Positions 32,818-42,626 of a stretch of 60,972 nucleotides of DNA are shown piece by piece. The DNA is from Lachnospiraceae bacterium (lineage in GTDB: Bacteria; Bacillota; Clostridia; Lachnospirales; Lachnospiraceae), in contig JAFZZY010000035.1 in NCBI GenBank assembly GCA_017615545.1, positions 1 through 60,972 of the forward strand, given 5' to 3'. Each line of letters opens with the position of its first letter. The first letter of the stretch is position 1. The notes under the pieces were generated by a model, which searched no databases, had not been told where the DNA came from, and saw only the letters and a list, made by a program, of their open reading frames with translations. Made by a program: the position numbers and the translations under genes.

Positions 32818-34470
32818 ATGAAGGAAATGCCTAATGTGATCCGGACGGCGAGTGGCGCCTGTTGGGAGCATACGTTTGAACGATTCAGCGCAGTGTGCTA
32901 TGTGCCTGAGAATGACAAAGATGACAAATTGTTGAACTACGGTTTTATCGCGCCGTACCTGCTTGTTTTTACCGAAACGAAGTTCGGTTTCGACCAGGCG
33001 GAGCGTTTTGCGAAGGAGAAGGGTTTCTTCTCGCTGGCGCAGGATTTCGCGACGAGTATCGTTTACATCTATCCGACGTCCGTAAACGGTTGGAAGGACG
33101 CGGATCCGAAGATCTTCGACGAGATCCTGGAGAATTCGAGGATCAATCAGTACTACAAAGACGGTGTGGCTGAATGCTGGAACCGCTTCACGCATCAGCT
33201 GGATGATTACCACATCCGCGGCGCTTTGTTCCGCACAAACCTGTACGGCTACGGCGCATCGGCGGATTTCATCGCGAAGAACTATCTGAAGCACTTCAAG
33301 GCTCGCGGACTTTGGTTCGACGGAGCGGACAGTGCGGCAGTTACTTGTATCCTGGAGCGCCTCAGCGTGATCCCGGATGTGCAGGCGGATGACATCCCCG
33401 TGATTTCCGTCGGTAACTCTGACGAGGTCAATGCAGTCCTGAAGGAGAAGGTGAAATATCTCCTCATCAAGGATACACAGGATGTACGCGCGGACTTCTA
33501 CGCATTTTCCAGAAAGTTCCGGAGAATGCTGGGCGAGCTCGAACTGGATCCGGATCTGGAAGCCGAGGGCATGGTGATCGAGCCCGGCAGCGAGACGCTT
33601 CCGACTTCGAAGGATAACAATGGTGACGATAAGGGAACGCAGGAGCACAGAGTCGGCTATTTCGCGTTCTACAATAAGGGCATTTTCGACAACGGTCCGG
33701 CGCCTCTGCTCATCGCTTTCCACGGCGGCGGCGACAGCGCATTCTACATTTCGTATATTTCCGGTTGGGCAAACATTGCCCACAGACATAACTTCCTGCT
33801 GGTTTCGATCGAGCATCACCTCAACAGCACAGCGACTGAGATGACCGAGCTGATCGAGCGCCTCAAGAAGAAATACAAGATCGACACCTCGCGGATCTAC
33901 TGCAGCGGTTTCTCGATGGGCGGCTGCAAGAGCTGGGATTTCATCGCCGAGCATCCGTCGTATCTGGCCGCAGCTGCGCCCATGGACGCAACGTTTGAGA
34001 TGGGCATCAACGTGTTCGGCCAGCCTTCCCCCTACGAACTGAACACGACCGTTCCGGTTCCGTGCTTCTACGCGGGCGGAGAGGAGACGCCGCTTCCGGA
34101 GCTGCCGTTCCAGGCGCAGAAGTGCCTCGACAGGATCCGGTACATTCTGAAGCTGAACGGCGCGGTGAAGACTGACGACGTTACACTGGAAGATAAAGAG
34201 AACTGGGAAAATAAGATCTGGGGCGTCAACGGTGACGAGGCCGTGAAGACCTTCGATCCCAACCGCAAGGCGACACTGACCATCGAACTGTTTAAGAGAG
34301 CGGACGGAAAATGTTACAACGCACTCGCCAGCGTCAGCGGCCAGGGCCACGAATGCCGTGAGCACACTTGCGAAAACGCATGGAGATTTATGAGCAGCTT
34401 CCGCAGACTGCCCGATGGAAGCATCGAGGGCGGCGAGTACGAGACCATCAAAGGCTGCTTTACGGAATAA
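32818..34470 (+). CDS. Alpha/beta-hydrolase (esterase / depolymerase-like)
   Basis: The 550-residue protein has an unassigned N-terminal region of about 245 residues and a C-terminal alpha/beta-hydrolase domain: oxyanion segment [11 protein letters not shown], nucleophile Ser near 365 in CSGFSMGG and catalytic His probably in QGHECREHT near 510. The fold resembles feruloyl-esterase/PHB-depolymerase-type enzymes. No signal peptide is visible, so it should act in the cytoplasm. An FGGY sugar kinase follows after 25 bases, suggesting deacylation of a carbohydrate before phosphorylation; that link is inference. Confidence 0.82.
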   Translation: MKEMPNVIRTASGACWEHTFERFSAVCYVPENDKDDKLLNYGFIAPYLLVFTETKFGFDQAERFAKEKGFFSLAQDFATSIVYIYPTSVNGWKDADPKIFDEILENSRINQYYKDGVAECWNRFTHQLDDYHIRGALFRTNLYGYGASADFIAKNYLKHFKARGLWFDGADSAAVTCILERLSVIPDVQADDIPVISVGNSDEVNAVLKEKVKYLLIKDTQDVRADFYAFSRKFRRMLGELELDPDLEAEGMVIEPGSETLPTSKDNNGDDKGTQEHRVGYFAFYNKGIFDNGPAPLLIAFHGGGDSAFYISYISGWANIAHRHNFLLVSIEHHLNSTATEMTELIERLKKKYKIDTSRIYCSGFSMGGCKSWDFIAEHPSYLAAAAPMDATFEMGINVFGQPSPYELNTTVPVPCFYAGGEETPLPELPFQAQKCLDRIRYILKLNGAVKTDDVTLEDKENWENKIWGVNGDEAVKTFDPNRKATLTIELFKRADGKCYNALASVSGQGHECREHTCENAWRFMSSFRRLPDGSIEGGEYETIKGCFTE

Positions 34471-34495
34471 AGGAAACAAAGTAAGGAGACAGATT

Positions 34496-36085
34496 ATGAA
34501 CAGTAGAGAATGGATCGAGGCCGGTCAGGGACGCCTCGGTATCGAATTGGGATCCACACGTATCAAGGCGGTGCTTTTAGGCGAGGATAAGGCGCCCATC
34601 GCATCGGGAAGCCACGAGTGGGAGAACCGTTTGGAAAATGGTGTCTGGACCTACACCCTCGAGGATGTATGGCAGGGCATGCAGAGCGCTTATGCAGATC
34701 TGGCACAGGATGTGCAGAAGCAGTATGGAACGATGATCCAAAAGCTGGCAGGCATCGGCATCAGCGCCATGATGCACGGCTATCTGGTATTTGATGCGGA
34801 CGGTAAGCTTCTCGCGCCGTTCCGTACATGGAGAAACACAATGACGCAGGAAGCTTCCGCGCAGCTGACGGAGGCGTTTACGTACCCGATCCCGCAGCGG
34901 TGGAGCGTGGCCCACCTGTGGCAGGCTATCCTGAACGGTGAGTCTCACACGAAGGACATCCGCTTCATGACAGATCTTGACGGCTATGTTCACTATATGC
35001 TGACCGGCGAGAAGGTCCTCGGCGTCGGCGCTGCATCCGGCGTATTCCCGATCGATTCGAAGACCTGCGGTTACCGCACGGATCTGTTGGCTACATTTGA
35101 CAAACTGGCGCAGGCGAAGGGCTTCACGCAGCCCATCGCATCCCTGCTTCCGAAGGTTCTGTGCGCGGGTGATAACGCGGGAACCCTGACGAAGGAAGGC
35201 GCGGCTCTGCTCGATCCGACCGGAACCCTCCAGGCGGGCGCAGTTTTCTGCCCTCCGGAAGGCGATGCAGGCACCGGCATGGTCGCTACGAATTCCGTTC
35301 GTCCGACCACGGCCAATGTTTCCGCCGGCACCTCCGTTTTCGCTATGGTCGTACTGGAAAAAGACCTGGCGAAGGTGCACTCCGAGATCGACCTCGTAAC
35401 GACGCCGTCCGGCGACACCGTTGCGATGGTACACTGCAACAACTGTACTTCCGACCTGAACGCCTGGGTCGGCCTCTTCGGTGAGTTCGCAAAGCTGACG
35501 GGCCATGCATTGTCCGCAGATGAACTCTACGGCGGCCTGTACCGTAAGGCGATGGAAGGCGATGCCGACTGCGGCGGCCTTCTGGCATACAACTATTTCT
35601 CCGGCGAGCACGTAACGGACATGGAGCAGGGACGCCCGTTGTTCGTACGTACCCCGGATGCAAAGTTCACATTGGCGAATTTCATGCGCACCCACCTGTA
35701 CGCATCCCTGGCTACCCTGAAGATGGGCCTCGACATCCTGAAAGAGGAGAATGTCCGCATCACCAGCGTACTCGGCCACGGCGGTCTGTTTAAGACCGAG
35801 GGCGTAGGCCAGCAGATCCTGGCGGATGCGATCGACGCGCCGGTTTCCGTAATGCAGGGAACGGCCGGAGAGGGCGGCGCTTACGGCATCGCGCTTCTCG
35901 CGGATTACACCGTTTGTAAGAAGGACGGCCAGAGCCTGTCCGATTATCTGGAGCAGGAGATCTTCGCAGACGTTACGAAGAAGACCTGCGAGGCAGATGC
36001 TGCGGGCACCGCAGGCTTTGCCGCATACACCGAGCGTTACCGCAAGGGCCTTGGAATCGAAAAGAAGGCTACCGAGCTTTTATGA
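34496..36085 (+). CDS. FGGY-family carbohydrate kinase
   Basis: The 529-residue protein has the ATPase fold of the FGGY kinases: [14 protein letters not shown] at the start, [23 protein letters not shown] (sugar-contacting region of xylulokinase/ribulokinase) and a second half with [12 protein letters not shown] and [22 protein letters not shown] before ATG 34496 fixes the start. The exact sugar (xylulose, ribulose or another ketose) cannot be read. It shares a transcript with the esterase and ends at a good terminator. Confidence 0.9.
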   Translation: MNSREWIEAGQGRLGIELGSTRIKAVLLGEDKAPIASGSHEWENRLENGVWTYTLEDVWQGMQSAYADLAQDVQKQYGTMIQKLAGIGISAMMHGYLVFDADGKLLAPFRTWRNTMTQEASAQLTEAFTYPIPQRWSVAHLWQAILNGESHTKDIRFMTDLDGYVHYMLTGEKVLGVGAASGVFPIDSKTCGYRTDLLATFDKLAQAKGFTQPIASLLPKVLCAGDNAGTLTKEGAALLDPTGTLQAGAVFCPPEGDAGTGMVATNSVRPTTANVSAGTSVFAMVVLEKDLAKVHSEIDLVTTPSGDTVAMVHCNNCTSDLNAWVGLFGEFAKLTGHALSADELYGGLYRKAMEGDADCGGLLAYNYFSGEHVTDMEQGRPLFVRTPDAKFTLANFMRTHLYASLATLKMGLDILKEENVRITSVLGHGGLFKTEGVGQQILADAIDAPVSVMQGTAGEGGAYGIALLADYTVCKKDGQSLSDYLEQEIFADVTKKTCEADAAGTAGFAAYTERYRKGLGIEKKATELL

Positions 36086-36106
36086 TCCTTCGGAAAGAAT
36101 AGAACG

Positions 36107-36146
36107 ACCGCAGACCATTGCTTTTGGGTTTTGGCCTGCGGTTTTT
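36107..36146 (+). terminator. Terminator after the FGGY kinase
   Basis: Stem ACCGCAGACCA (36107-36117) with TGGCCTGCGGT (36132-36142), one mismatch, then five T. Confidence 0.88.
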
Positions 36147-36220
36147 ATTTCTCAAAATGAAAAGCAATTCGAAGACATGCATAAAAATGTAAAATAATTG
36201 ATGCAATTCAACGCAAATTG

Positions 36221-36229
36221 TGGTATAAT
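36221..36229 (+). promoter_or_regulatory. Extended -10 promoter of the GGDEF gene
   Basis: TGGTATAAT combines a TGn extension with a perfect -10 (36224-36229). No good -35 box stands 17 bases upstream, as is usual for extended -10 promoters. Confidence 0.6.
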
Positions 36230-36300
36230 GGCGCAAGAAGGTATGACACGTAAAGAACAGATCCGATGAAGTATATATGCAGATCAGGAGGTCTTCTATG

Positions 36301-38217
36301 GGAGCGGACGAAAAACGCAAGAAAAAAGTTGCCGTCTTTTTAAATGGCTGGAACGCGGAAAATGCATACCGTTACCTTGACGGGGTATCGAAAAACATAC
36401 CCGAATCGTCGATCGATTTCTATGTTTTTATCAGCCATGGAGTATATAACGCCGGTGATGTGGAATTAAAGAGCATGGGTACGATCTTTGATCTTCCCGA
36501 TCTGACGAAGTTTGATGCTGCGATCATGTTCACGCCCGGATTGAATTTTACCGAAGTCATCAACCGGCTGACCGAGAAACTGGAGAGATCCGGGATTCCT
36601 ATCGTCTGTGTCGGCATGCAGCATCCGGGATTTCACTGCATCGGTATCAATAATTACAAAGGCATGCGAAAGTTATGCGATCATATTATCGAGGAACATC
36701 AGGCACGTTCGATCATATTCATCGCGGGTTCCCGGGAAAACGAGGACTCGAACGCCCGTTTGATCGCGCTTCGTGACTCCATGCATGCGCATGGCCTGAC
36801 ACTTTCGGAATCCGATATCTATTATTCAGACTGGGCGATCGGAAGGATCTTCGGTGAGTTCGGCGGCCGTATACGCAACGGCATGAAACTTCCGGACGCT
36901 TTCGTCTGCGCCAATGATTCTCTGGCAGAGAGCATCAGTTATTGTTTCACGGATAACGGACTTCCGGTCGACAGCGCCATCGTGACCGGCTTTGATTATT
37001 CACAGGAAGGACAGAGTTTTTATCCTTCCATAGCCACGGTGGATCAGTGCTATGATGAAGTCGGCCGAAAGACGGTCGAGGTACTTCAGAAGATCTTCAG
37101 CGGGGAGGATGCTCCCATGGAACTTCTGGTGGACTGTGAATTCCGGCCGGGAGAGAGCTGCGGATGCACGAATGTTCGAAATGATGCTTCCCGGCGTCAA
37201 GATACGGCGCGAAGCATCCCGCGGAAAAACATGATGTCCAGTGTTGTGGAATCCCGCTTCCATAGCATGGAGCGCGAGATCATCCAGTCGGTGGATTATG
37301 ACGATCTTAAATCGAGACTGGCCCGCCTGTTTGCAGGCGGTGGCGGTTGGGAGGGCGATACGTTTTACATCATGCAGGATCCGCATATCGTGGATTTCTC
37401 ATTGGCCGATATCTCCGAGTTCCCCAAGTACCGCTATGCGGATGTGATGGATACGTTCGTCGCGAAGCGGAAAGGCAAGCCGGTGGAAGCCGGGGTCATC
37501 CCCACTTCGCAGTTGTTACCGGACGATGATCTGACCGGTCCGAACCACATGTATTTCTTTGTACCTACGTACTATGAGAGTTATGTCTGCGGCTACATCG
37601 TGTTCACCGACCGCCTTTCCTGGGTGGCAGATCTGTCCTTCCAGGCCTGCGAGAACCGCTTTAACCGCGCCATCATTTCGTATCGCAGAAATATGCAATT
37701 GACTGCGCTCAACGCGAAACTGTCCATGCTGATCGAAAAGGATTCCCTGACCTTCGTTAAGAACCGTACCGCGTACGACCGCTATGTGAAGCGCCTGGAG
37801 TCCGAAATGGCAGCCGGGGAGGCCGATCCTTTTGCTGTGGTCTGCTTTGATATCAACTATCTGAAACAGGTCAATGATGCGCTGGGACATGAGGCGGGCG
37901 ACGACTATATCCGCAAGTGCTGTAAACTGATCTGTAATACATTTAAACACAGTCCGGTCTTCCGTACCGGCGGCGACGAGTTTGTTGCGATCGCCGTGCA
38001 TGACGATTATACCCAAAGGTATGAACTTCTGAATTCGATGCGGGAGCGCATGGCGGACCTGGCGGCAAACGAAGCGATCTCACCGATCGAACGTATCTCG
38101 ATCGCCTCCGGTATGGCCGACTGCGTTGAGCATATCGGAGAGGACTACAGTGCGATCTATCGTCGCGCCGACACCCGCATGTACGAGACCAAACGCAAGA
38201 TGAAGGGCGAACAATAA
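36301..38217 (+). CDS. Periplasmic-binding-like sensor with GGDEF diguanylate cyclase domain
   Basis: The 638-residue protein starts with a LacI/ribose-binding-type domain (about 10-290: KVAVFLNGWN, VCVGMQHPGFHCIGINNYKGM, DAFVCANDSLAESI) lacking a DNA-binding helix-turn-helix, a signal peptide and membrane helices. A middle region of about 180 residues has no recognised family. A GGDEF domain ends the protein (DSLTFVKNRTAYDR, then RTGGDEF near 555), so it should make cyclic di-GMP. No RxxD inhibitory site is seen five residues before GGDEF. The sensor is probably cytoplasmic and could respond to a sugar, in keeping with the kinase upstream. AGGAGG fixes ATG 36301. Confidence 0.9.
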   Translation, partial: GADEKRKKKVAVFLNGWNAENAYRYLDGVSKNIPESSIDFYVFISHGVYNAGDVELKSMGTIFDLPDLTKFDAAIMFTPGLNFTEVINRLTEKLERSGIPIVCVGMQHPGFHCIGINNYKGMRKLCDHIIEEHQARSIIFIAGSRENEDSNARLIALRDSMHAHGLTLSESDIYYSDWAIGRIFGEFGGRIRNGMKLPDAFVCANDSLAESISYCFTDNGLPVDSAIVTGFDYSQEGQSFYPSIATVDQCYDEVGRKTVEVLQKIFSGEDAPMELLVDCEFRPGESCGCTNVRNDASRRQDTARSIPRKNMMSSVVESRFHSMEREIIQSVDYDDLKSRLARLFAGGGGWEGDTFYIMQDPHIVDFSLADISEFPKYRYADVMDTFVAKRKGKPVEAGVIPTSQLLPDDDLTGPNHMYFFVPTYYESYVCGYIVFTDRLSWVADLSFQACENRFNRAIISYRRNMQLTALNAKLSMLIEKDSLTFVKNRTAYDRYVKRLESEMAAGEADPFAVVCFDINYLKQVNDALGHEAGDDYIRKCCKLICNTFKHSPVFRTGGDEFVAIAVHDDYTQRYELLNSMRERMADLAANEAISPIERISIASGMADCVEHIGEDYSAIYRRADTRMYETKRKMKGEQ

Positions 38218-38235
38218 TAATCGAACTTACAATTC

Positions 38236-38260
38236 CGAGGGGGCCTTTGAGGCCCCCTCG
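38236..38260 (+). terminator. Hairpin after the GGDEF gene, probable terminator
   Basis: A perfect 10-bp GC-rich stem (38236-38245 with 38251-38260), 5-base loop, but hardly any T run. Confidence 0.6.
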
Positions 38261-38300
38261 ATCGCGATTAAAGCAGCTGTGAAAAAAATAAAAAAACTCC

Positions 38301-38329
38301 TTGACTTTCGCTTCGAGCCGTGATATAGT
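38301..38329 (+). promoter_or_regulatory. Strong sigma-A promoter of the rpmG operon
   Basis: An A-rich tract, TTGACT (38301-38306), 17 bases, TATAGT (38324-38329). A leader of roughly 190 bases follows before rpmG, containing CGGTACATTGACCG and GGAAAGTGCTTTTTCC hairpins and an early T run at 38357-38364; no gene is seen in it. Confidence 0.85.
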
Positions 38330-38529
38330 ATTAGGGCATATGGAAGAGATCAGGTCTTTTTTTTATGCACAAATTTACGGGCGATCGGTACATTGACCGT
38401 AGATCTACAAAAGAAAAGAGCTGATATGCTGCTAACGGTTCGGGTGTCGATGGAAAGTGCTTTTTCCTCGAAAAGAGCCCTGTCCTTTGACACTTGAACC
38501 ACCTAAATCATTAATTGGAGGTGGAGATC

Positions 38530-38679
38530 ATGCGCGTTAAGATTACACTGGAGTGTACAGAGTGCAAACAGCGTAACTACAACCTGATGAAGGATAAGAA
38601 AGCTCATCCGGAACGTATGGAAACTAAGAAGTATTGCAAGTTCTGCAAAAAGCACACTAACCACAAGGAAACAAAGTAG
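38530..38679 (+). CDS. rpmG: 50S ribosomal protein L33
   Basis: The 49-residue protein [17 protein letters not shown]... has the two zinc CxxC pairs (CTEC and CKFC), so it is the zinc-binding form of L33. GGAGGTGGAG precedes ATG 38530. It heads the rpmG-secE-nusG-rplK-rplA operon, the standard order in Firmicutes. Confidence 0.97.
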   Translation: MRVKITLECTECKQRNYNLMKDKKAHPERMETKKYCKFCKKHTNHKETK

Positions 38680-38729
38680 TCATTGTTGACCACAGCACCG
38701 GCTGTCTCAGACAGAAGATAGGAGTAATT

Positions 38730-38906
38730 ATGAAGAAAGGCTTCTTCAAAGGAGTGAAGGCTGAATTCTCTAAGATCATTTGGCCGAAGAAGGATGACGT
38801 CGCTAAGGAAACGGTTGCAGTTATCTCCGTATCCGCAGTAGTCGGCGCTATCATTTTTCTTTCCGATGCTTTGTTTAAGTTCGGCATTTACTTAATTTCT
38901 AAATAG
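38730..38906 (+). CDS. secE: Preprotein translocase subunit SecE
   Basis: The 58-residue protein has the amphipathic part KGVKAEFSKIIWPKKDDVAKET and one membrane helix, the typical minimal SecE. AGGAG stands six bases before ATG 38730. It stabilises SecY in the Sec channel. Confidence 0.96.
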   Translation: MKKGFFKGVKAEFSKIIWPKKDDVAKETVAVISVSAVVGAIIFLSDALFKFGIYLISK

Positions 38907-38921
38907 TGAGGGACGGTAAGT

Positions 38922-39449
38922 ATGGCAAATTATGACGGAAAACCGCATTGGTATGTGGTTCATACATACTCCGGATATGAGAATAAGGTTAAGGTCGACA
39001 TTGAGAAGACCATCGAGAACCGTAATCTTCAGGACCAGATCCTGGACGTTCAGGTTCCCATGATGACCGAGTTCGAGTTGAAGAACGGAGAGAAGCGTCA
39101 GGTCCAGAGGAAGATCTTCCCCGGATATGTATTGCTTCATATGTGCATGAACGACGATACCTGGTACGTGGTTCGCAATACCAGAGGTGTTACCGGATTT
39201 GTCGGTCCGGGATCCAAACCCGTTCCCCTCTCTGAGGAGGAAGTTGCAAAACTCGGAATGTATCCGCCGGATACGGCAGTGCCGTTTGAGGTCGGAGACA
39301 TGGTACGCGTTATCGCCGGACCTTGGGCTGATACCGTAAGCGATATCAAGAGCATCAATTCCGGAAAACAGCGTATTACGATCAACGTTGAAATGTTCGG
39401 CCGTGAAACCGCGGTTGAACTCAGCTTTACAGATGTAAAGAAACTTTAA
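38922..39449 (+). CDS. nusG: Transcription termination/antitermination protein NusG
   Basis: The 175-residue protein has an NGN domain (WYVVHTYSGYENKVK, RKIFPGYVLLHM) and a KOW domain (FEVGDMVRVIAGPWADTVSDI). It couples RNA polymerase to the ribosome or to Rho. It lies 15 bases after secE, as expected. Confidence 0.98.
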   Translation: MANYDGKPHWYVVHTYSGYENKVKVDIEKTIENRNLQDQILDVQVPMMTEFELKNGEKRQVQRKIFPGYVLLHMCMNDDTWYVVRNTRGVTGFVGPGSKPVPLSEEEVAKLGMYPPDTAVPFEVGDMVRVIAGPWADTVSDIKSINSGKQRITINVEMFGRETAVELSFTDVKKL

Positions 39450-39472
39450 TGGGGCATTCTTTTTGACCGCCC

Positions 39473-39500
39473 CGTGGGAGGGACATTCCCGCAATCACCA
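39473..39500 (+). promoter_or_regulatory. Candidate L1-binding hairpin before rplK
   Basis: GTGG (39473-39476) pairs with CCAC (39497-39500), with an inner GGGA/TCCC stem and asymmetric loops, the general look of ribosomal-protein L1 targets. A nearly identical site stands before rplA. A T-rich hairpin GGGGC/GCCCC (39450-39472) precedes it. Confidence 0.65.
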
Positions 39501-39523
39501 CATTTTATTCAGGAGGTGCCACT

Positions 39524-39949
39524 ATGGCAAAGAAAGTTACAGGTTACATTAAGTTACAGATCCCCGCAGCAAAGGCTACACCGGCTCCGCCCGTTGGTCC
39601 TGCTCTGGGTCAGCATGGTGTTAACATCGTGCAGTTCACAAAGGAATTCAATGCCAGAACCGCTGATCAGGCCGGCATGATCATTCCCGTAGTTATTACC
39701 GTATATGCGGACAGAAGCTTCAGCTTCATCACAAAGACTCCGCCTGCAGCAGTTCTTCTTAAGAAGGCTTGCAAGATCGAGTCCGGTTCCGCTAAGTCCA
39801 ACAAGATCAAGGTTGCTAAGATCTCCAAGGCAGAGCTTCAGAAGATCGCTGAGCTCAAGATGCCGGATCTGAACGCAGCAAGTGTTGAAGCAGCGATGAG
39901 CATGATCGCGGGTACCGCGCGCAGCATGGGCATCACAGTTGAGGACTGA
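39524..39949 (+). CDS. rplK: 50S ribosomal protein L11
   Basis: The 141-residue protein begins [21 protein letters not shown] and contains [19 protein letters not shown], unmistakable L11. AGGAGG precedes ATG 39524. L11 forms the GTPase-associated centre of the 50S subunit and is needed for RelA activation. Confidence 0.99.
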   Translation: MAKKVTGYIKLQIPAAKATPAPPVGPALGQHGVNIVQFTKEFNARTADQAGMIIPVVITVYADRSFSFITKTPPAAVLLKKACKIESGSAKSNKIKVAKISKAELQKIAELKMPDLNAASVEAAMSMIAGTARSMGITVED

Positions 39950-39970
39950 TATACTACAGAAGAATGACAC

Positions 39971-39998
39971 GTGGGAGGGACATTCCCGCAAATACCAC
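39971..39998 (+). promoter_or_regulatory. Candidate L1-binding hairpin before rplA
   Basis: Second copy of the GTGGGAGGGACATTCCCGCA hairpin (GTGG 39971-39974 with CCAC 39995-39998), ten or so bases before the rplA ribosome binding site. L1 made in excess would block its own translation here. Confidence 0.65.
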
Positions 39999-40013
39999 TA
40001 GGAGGTTTTCATC

Positions 40014-40709
40014 ATGAAAAGAGGAAAGAAATACATTGAGGCTGCAAAACTGGTAGACCGTTCTACACAGTATGATGTAGCTGACGCGATCGCATTAGTT
40101 AAGAAGGCATCTACCGCAAAGTTCGACGAGACGGTAGAGGTTCATGTTCGTACAGGTTGTGACGGACGTCACGCAGATCAGCAGATCCGTGGCGCTGTAG
40201 TACTCCCTCACGGAACCGGTAAGACGGTTCGTATCCTTGTATTCGCAAAGGGCGACAAGGCTGACGAGGCTACCGCAGCAGGCGCAGATTACGTAGGAGC
40301 TGAGGAACTCATTCCGAAGATCCAGAACGAAGGCTGGTTGGATTTCGACGTTGTTGTTGCTACACCGAACATGATGGGTGTTGTTGGTCGTCTGGGTCGT
40401 GTTCTCGGACCGAAGGGTCTCATGCCCAACCCGAAGGCAGGCACCGTAACCATGGATATCGCTAAAGCGGTCAATGAAATCAAAGCAGGTAAGATCGAAT
40501 ACCGTCTGGACAAGTCCAACATCGTGCATGTTCCGGTTGGTAAGGTATCTTTCTCTGAGGAGCAGTTAGCAGACAACTTCCAGGCAATTATGGACGCGAT
40601 CATCAAGGCTAAGCCTGCCGCTGTTAAGGGCCAGTACCTGAAGAGCGTAACCATCGCTTCCACCATGGGACCGGGCGTAAAGCTCAACCCGATCAAGCTT
40701 ATGAACTAA
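40014..40709 (+). CDS. rplA: 50S ribosomal protein L1
   Basis: The 231-residue protein shows the L1 signature [22 protein letters not shown] and starts [21 protein letters not shown] precedes ATG 40014. Unlike the usual rplKAJL order, rplJ and rplL do not follow: a strong terminator ends the operon. Confidence 0.99.
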   Translation: MKRGKKYIEAAKLVDRSTQYDVADAIALVKKASTAKFDETVEVHVRTGCDGRHADQQIRGAVVLPHGTGKTVRILVFAKGDKADEATAAGADYVGAEELIPKIQNEGWLDFDVVVATPNMMGVVGRLGRVLGPKGLMPNPKAGTVTMDIAKAVNEIKAGKIEYRLDKSNIVHVPVGKVSFSEEQLADNFQAIMDAIIKAKPAAVKGQYLKSVTIASTMGPGVKLNPIKLMN

Positions 40710-40733
40710 TCGACATTTGTCGTGGTTTAGATC

Positions 40734-40767
40734 GCTGCCGCAAGAGTACTTGCGGCAGCTTTTTTTA
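40734..40767 (+). terminator. Terminator of the rpmG-rplA operon
   Basis: A perfect 11-bp stem (40734-40744 with 40749-40759), 4-base loop and eight T. Confidence 0.97.
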
Positions 40768-40824
40768 TTTCTTTACTGTATGCAGTTTGTGCAAAAAATC
40801 ATGCAAATCTGTCATGAATTGTGC

Positions 40825-40853
40825 TTGATTCTTTCGACACACTATGCTATACT
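40825..40853 (+). promoter_or_regulatory. Sigma-A promoter of the gene at 40918
   Basis: TTGATT (40825-40830), 17 bases, TATACT (40848-40853). Confidence 0.8.
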
Positions 40854-40917
40854 GTTTGTACAAAGAGACAATTCGAGGTAAATTATCTAACGAATTATCC
40901 GGAGAGGAGTGAGAGCC

Positions 40918-41301
40918 ATGATTGACTTATATAAGAAATTTTATCCCCTGAAGGGAGATGAATCCGCGAGACGTATTATCTCCGAGAATGCTGTAGACAT
41001 TATTAAGCTCATTCAAAACCGGACCGAGCAGTACCATGACCGTATCAACGAACTGAACTTTTTGGAGGTTCGTGCGCTGGCTTATCAGCAGAAAGGTAAG
41101 CAGAAGAAATATGACAAGATCATGGCTGAACTGAAAGAAAAGCAAGAGAGACGTAAAGAGCTCGATATTGTATACCGTGAACTGAATGAATACGGCGATA
41201 AGATGTTCAACCGTAAGTTTAAGTTCACCATGGCAGACGGAAACCGTCTGATCGAACTTTTGGACCTGACAAACCCGAAGTCGAAAAACTATCGTGGATA
41301 A
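40918..41301 (+). CDS. Conserved-looking hypothetical protein, coiled-coil
   Basis: I do not recognise the family of this 127-residue protein. It is charged, helical and without membrane segments or a signal peptide: MIDLYKKFYPLKGDESAR..., a central stretch rich in Lys, Glu and Gln (about 55-85) that should form a coiled-coil, and FNRKFKFTMADGNRLIELLDL at the end. GAGAGGAG stands about ten bases before ATG 40918; an in-frame GTG at 40909 is too near that site. It is a single-gene unit with a strong promoter and terminator between the ribosomal operon and holA, so it is probably well expressed. Confidence 0.85.
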   Translation: MIDLYKKFYPLKGDESARRIISENAVDIIKLIQNRTEQYHDRINELNFLEVRALAYQQKGKQKKYDKIMAELKEKQERRKELDIVYRELNEYGDKMFNRKFKFTMADGNRLIELLDLTNPKSKNYRG

Positions 41302-41309
41302 GTGATTGG

Positions 41310-41344
41310 AAAAGTTTTCCGCGGCGCGGAAAACTTTTCGTTTT
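41310..41344 (+). terminator. Terminator after the gene at 40918
   Basis: A perfect 13-bp stem (41310-41322 with 41326-41338), 3-base loop, then CGTTTTC. It lies only 16 bases before the next start codon. Confidence 0.85.
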
Positions 41345-41360
41345 CTAAGATGAGGTTACC

Positions 41361-42626
41361 ATGCAGGAGAGTAATCGTTTTACCGAAGAGATCCTCGGGC
41401 TTCTGACGGGCGATGATGCCATCGCTTGTGATAAACCCGGATTGAATATATCGACCGCGGATTCTGCGGTCTATGTGTTATGTGATGCCCGTTTTTCCGA
41501 GGCGCGGATCTATCGCGCCGTCCCGATCGCGAAACGCGAGACGAAGGGCGGTCTGTACCTGCACTCCAACCCGGAGGATCCGACATTTTCCGAGACGTTC
41601 ACGAAAGTGTTGAACGAAACGGTGAGCCCGGAGACGGTCCGCCGTGAGAAGGAGCATGTACGCGAGATGGCCGCGGACCTGAAGACACCGGAAGGTCGCC
41701 GCAGGTTCGGCCGCGAGTTTTTAAGCGAGATCGCGGATCTGGATATCCGAAAGATGGCGGGCAATGCGGGCGCGTTGTTTTATTCGCGCCAACGCGAGAA
41801 TCTGCAAAAGCATATTACGGAAAACTCACCCATCTTCGTGGGCCTGCCGATCGGTTTCCGCAGTCTGGAGATCCGGTCGGAGTCGGGCGATATTGAAATA
41901 TATCTCGGCCCGGGTGAGGGCAGGGCGAAAACGCTTTCGTACCTGAATGTCCGCACCATCCACGGAGACATCGCGGTGACCGGTATCAAAGCGGATGACA
42001 GCAGAGCGCCACGCATCCAGGATATGACGCTGGAGACGACGAAGGCGGACTGCCTCGTTTCGGATCTGTTTGCACATTATATCGCGTCGAGAACACTTTC
42101 GGGCGATTGTGAACTGAACGACATTCAGTGCGATGATCTCGCAGTTTCGGCTCTGCGGAGCGGGGATGTGGATCTTAAGCGTGTTAAAGGAAAGAAACTG
42201 AGCATCATAAAGAAGAGCGGTGACGTGACGTTAGAAGCCGTGGCCGTGAAAGCATTGTCCGCGGAGCTGGACAGAGGCGACATGAGCGCAGTGCGAGTGT
42301 CGGCCGACCGGATGCGGGTCACCGCGACGCGCGGCGATATCGACCTGACGATCGAGGGCGACACAAAGGCCGTGATCAAAAACGGACGCGGCGATATCAA
42401 GATCGATCTGGAGAACGGGTACAAAGGGTTTACCGCGAAGATCGACGGGCGCATGCACGGCGGTGCGGCGCTGGAGACGAAGGTCGCTTACGGGCGATAT
42501 ATCAAGACATTTACGGGCGATTGCAAGATCGCCTGCAACGAGAAGAAGACATCATTTGAGATCACGGGCGGCGATGAACTGACCATCACGGGCAGCATTC
42601 CCCGCCGCGAGGAGAACGGTACATGA
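41361..42626 (+). CDS. DUF4097-like beta-strand repeat protein
   Basis: The 421-residue protein has a helical N-terminal part (about 1-160) and, from about 170, repeated short strands of the form SGDIEI, HGDIAVTG, SGDVDLKRV, SGDVTLEAV, RGDIDLTI, RGDIKIDL. This is the DUF4097/adhesin-like beta-solenoid pattern. No signal peptide, anchor or membrane helix is seen, so it is presumably cytoplasmic. Its last four bases overlap the start of holA (ATGA), so the two are translationally coupled; that link to a clamp-loader subunit is unexplained. Confidence 0.78.
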   Translation: MQESNRFTEEILGLLTGDDAIACDKPGLNISTADSAVYVLCDARFSEARIYRAVPIAKRETKGGLYLHSNPEDPTFSETFTKVLNETVSPETVRREKEHVREMAADLKTPEGRRRFGREFLSEIADLDIRKMAGNAGALFYSRQRENLQKHITENSPIFVGLPIGFRSLEIRSESGDIEIYLGPGEGRAKTLSYLNVRTIHGDIAVTGIKADDSRAPRIQDMTLETTKADCLVSDLFAHYIASRTLSGDCELNDIQCDDLAVSALRSGDVDLKRVKGKKLSIIKKSGDVTLEAVAVKALSAELDRGDMSAVRVSADRMRVTATRGDIDLTIEGDTKAVIKNGRGDIKIDLENGYKGFTAKIDGRMHGGAALETKVAYGRYIKTFTGDCKIACNEKKTSFEITGGDELTITGSIPRREENGT

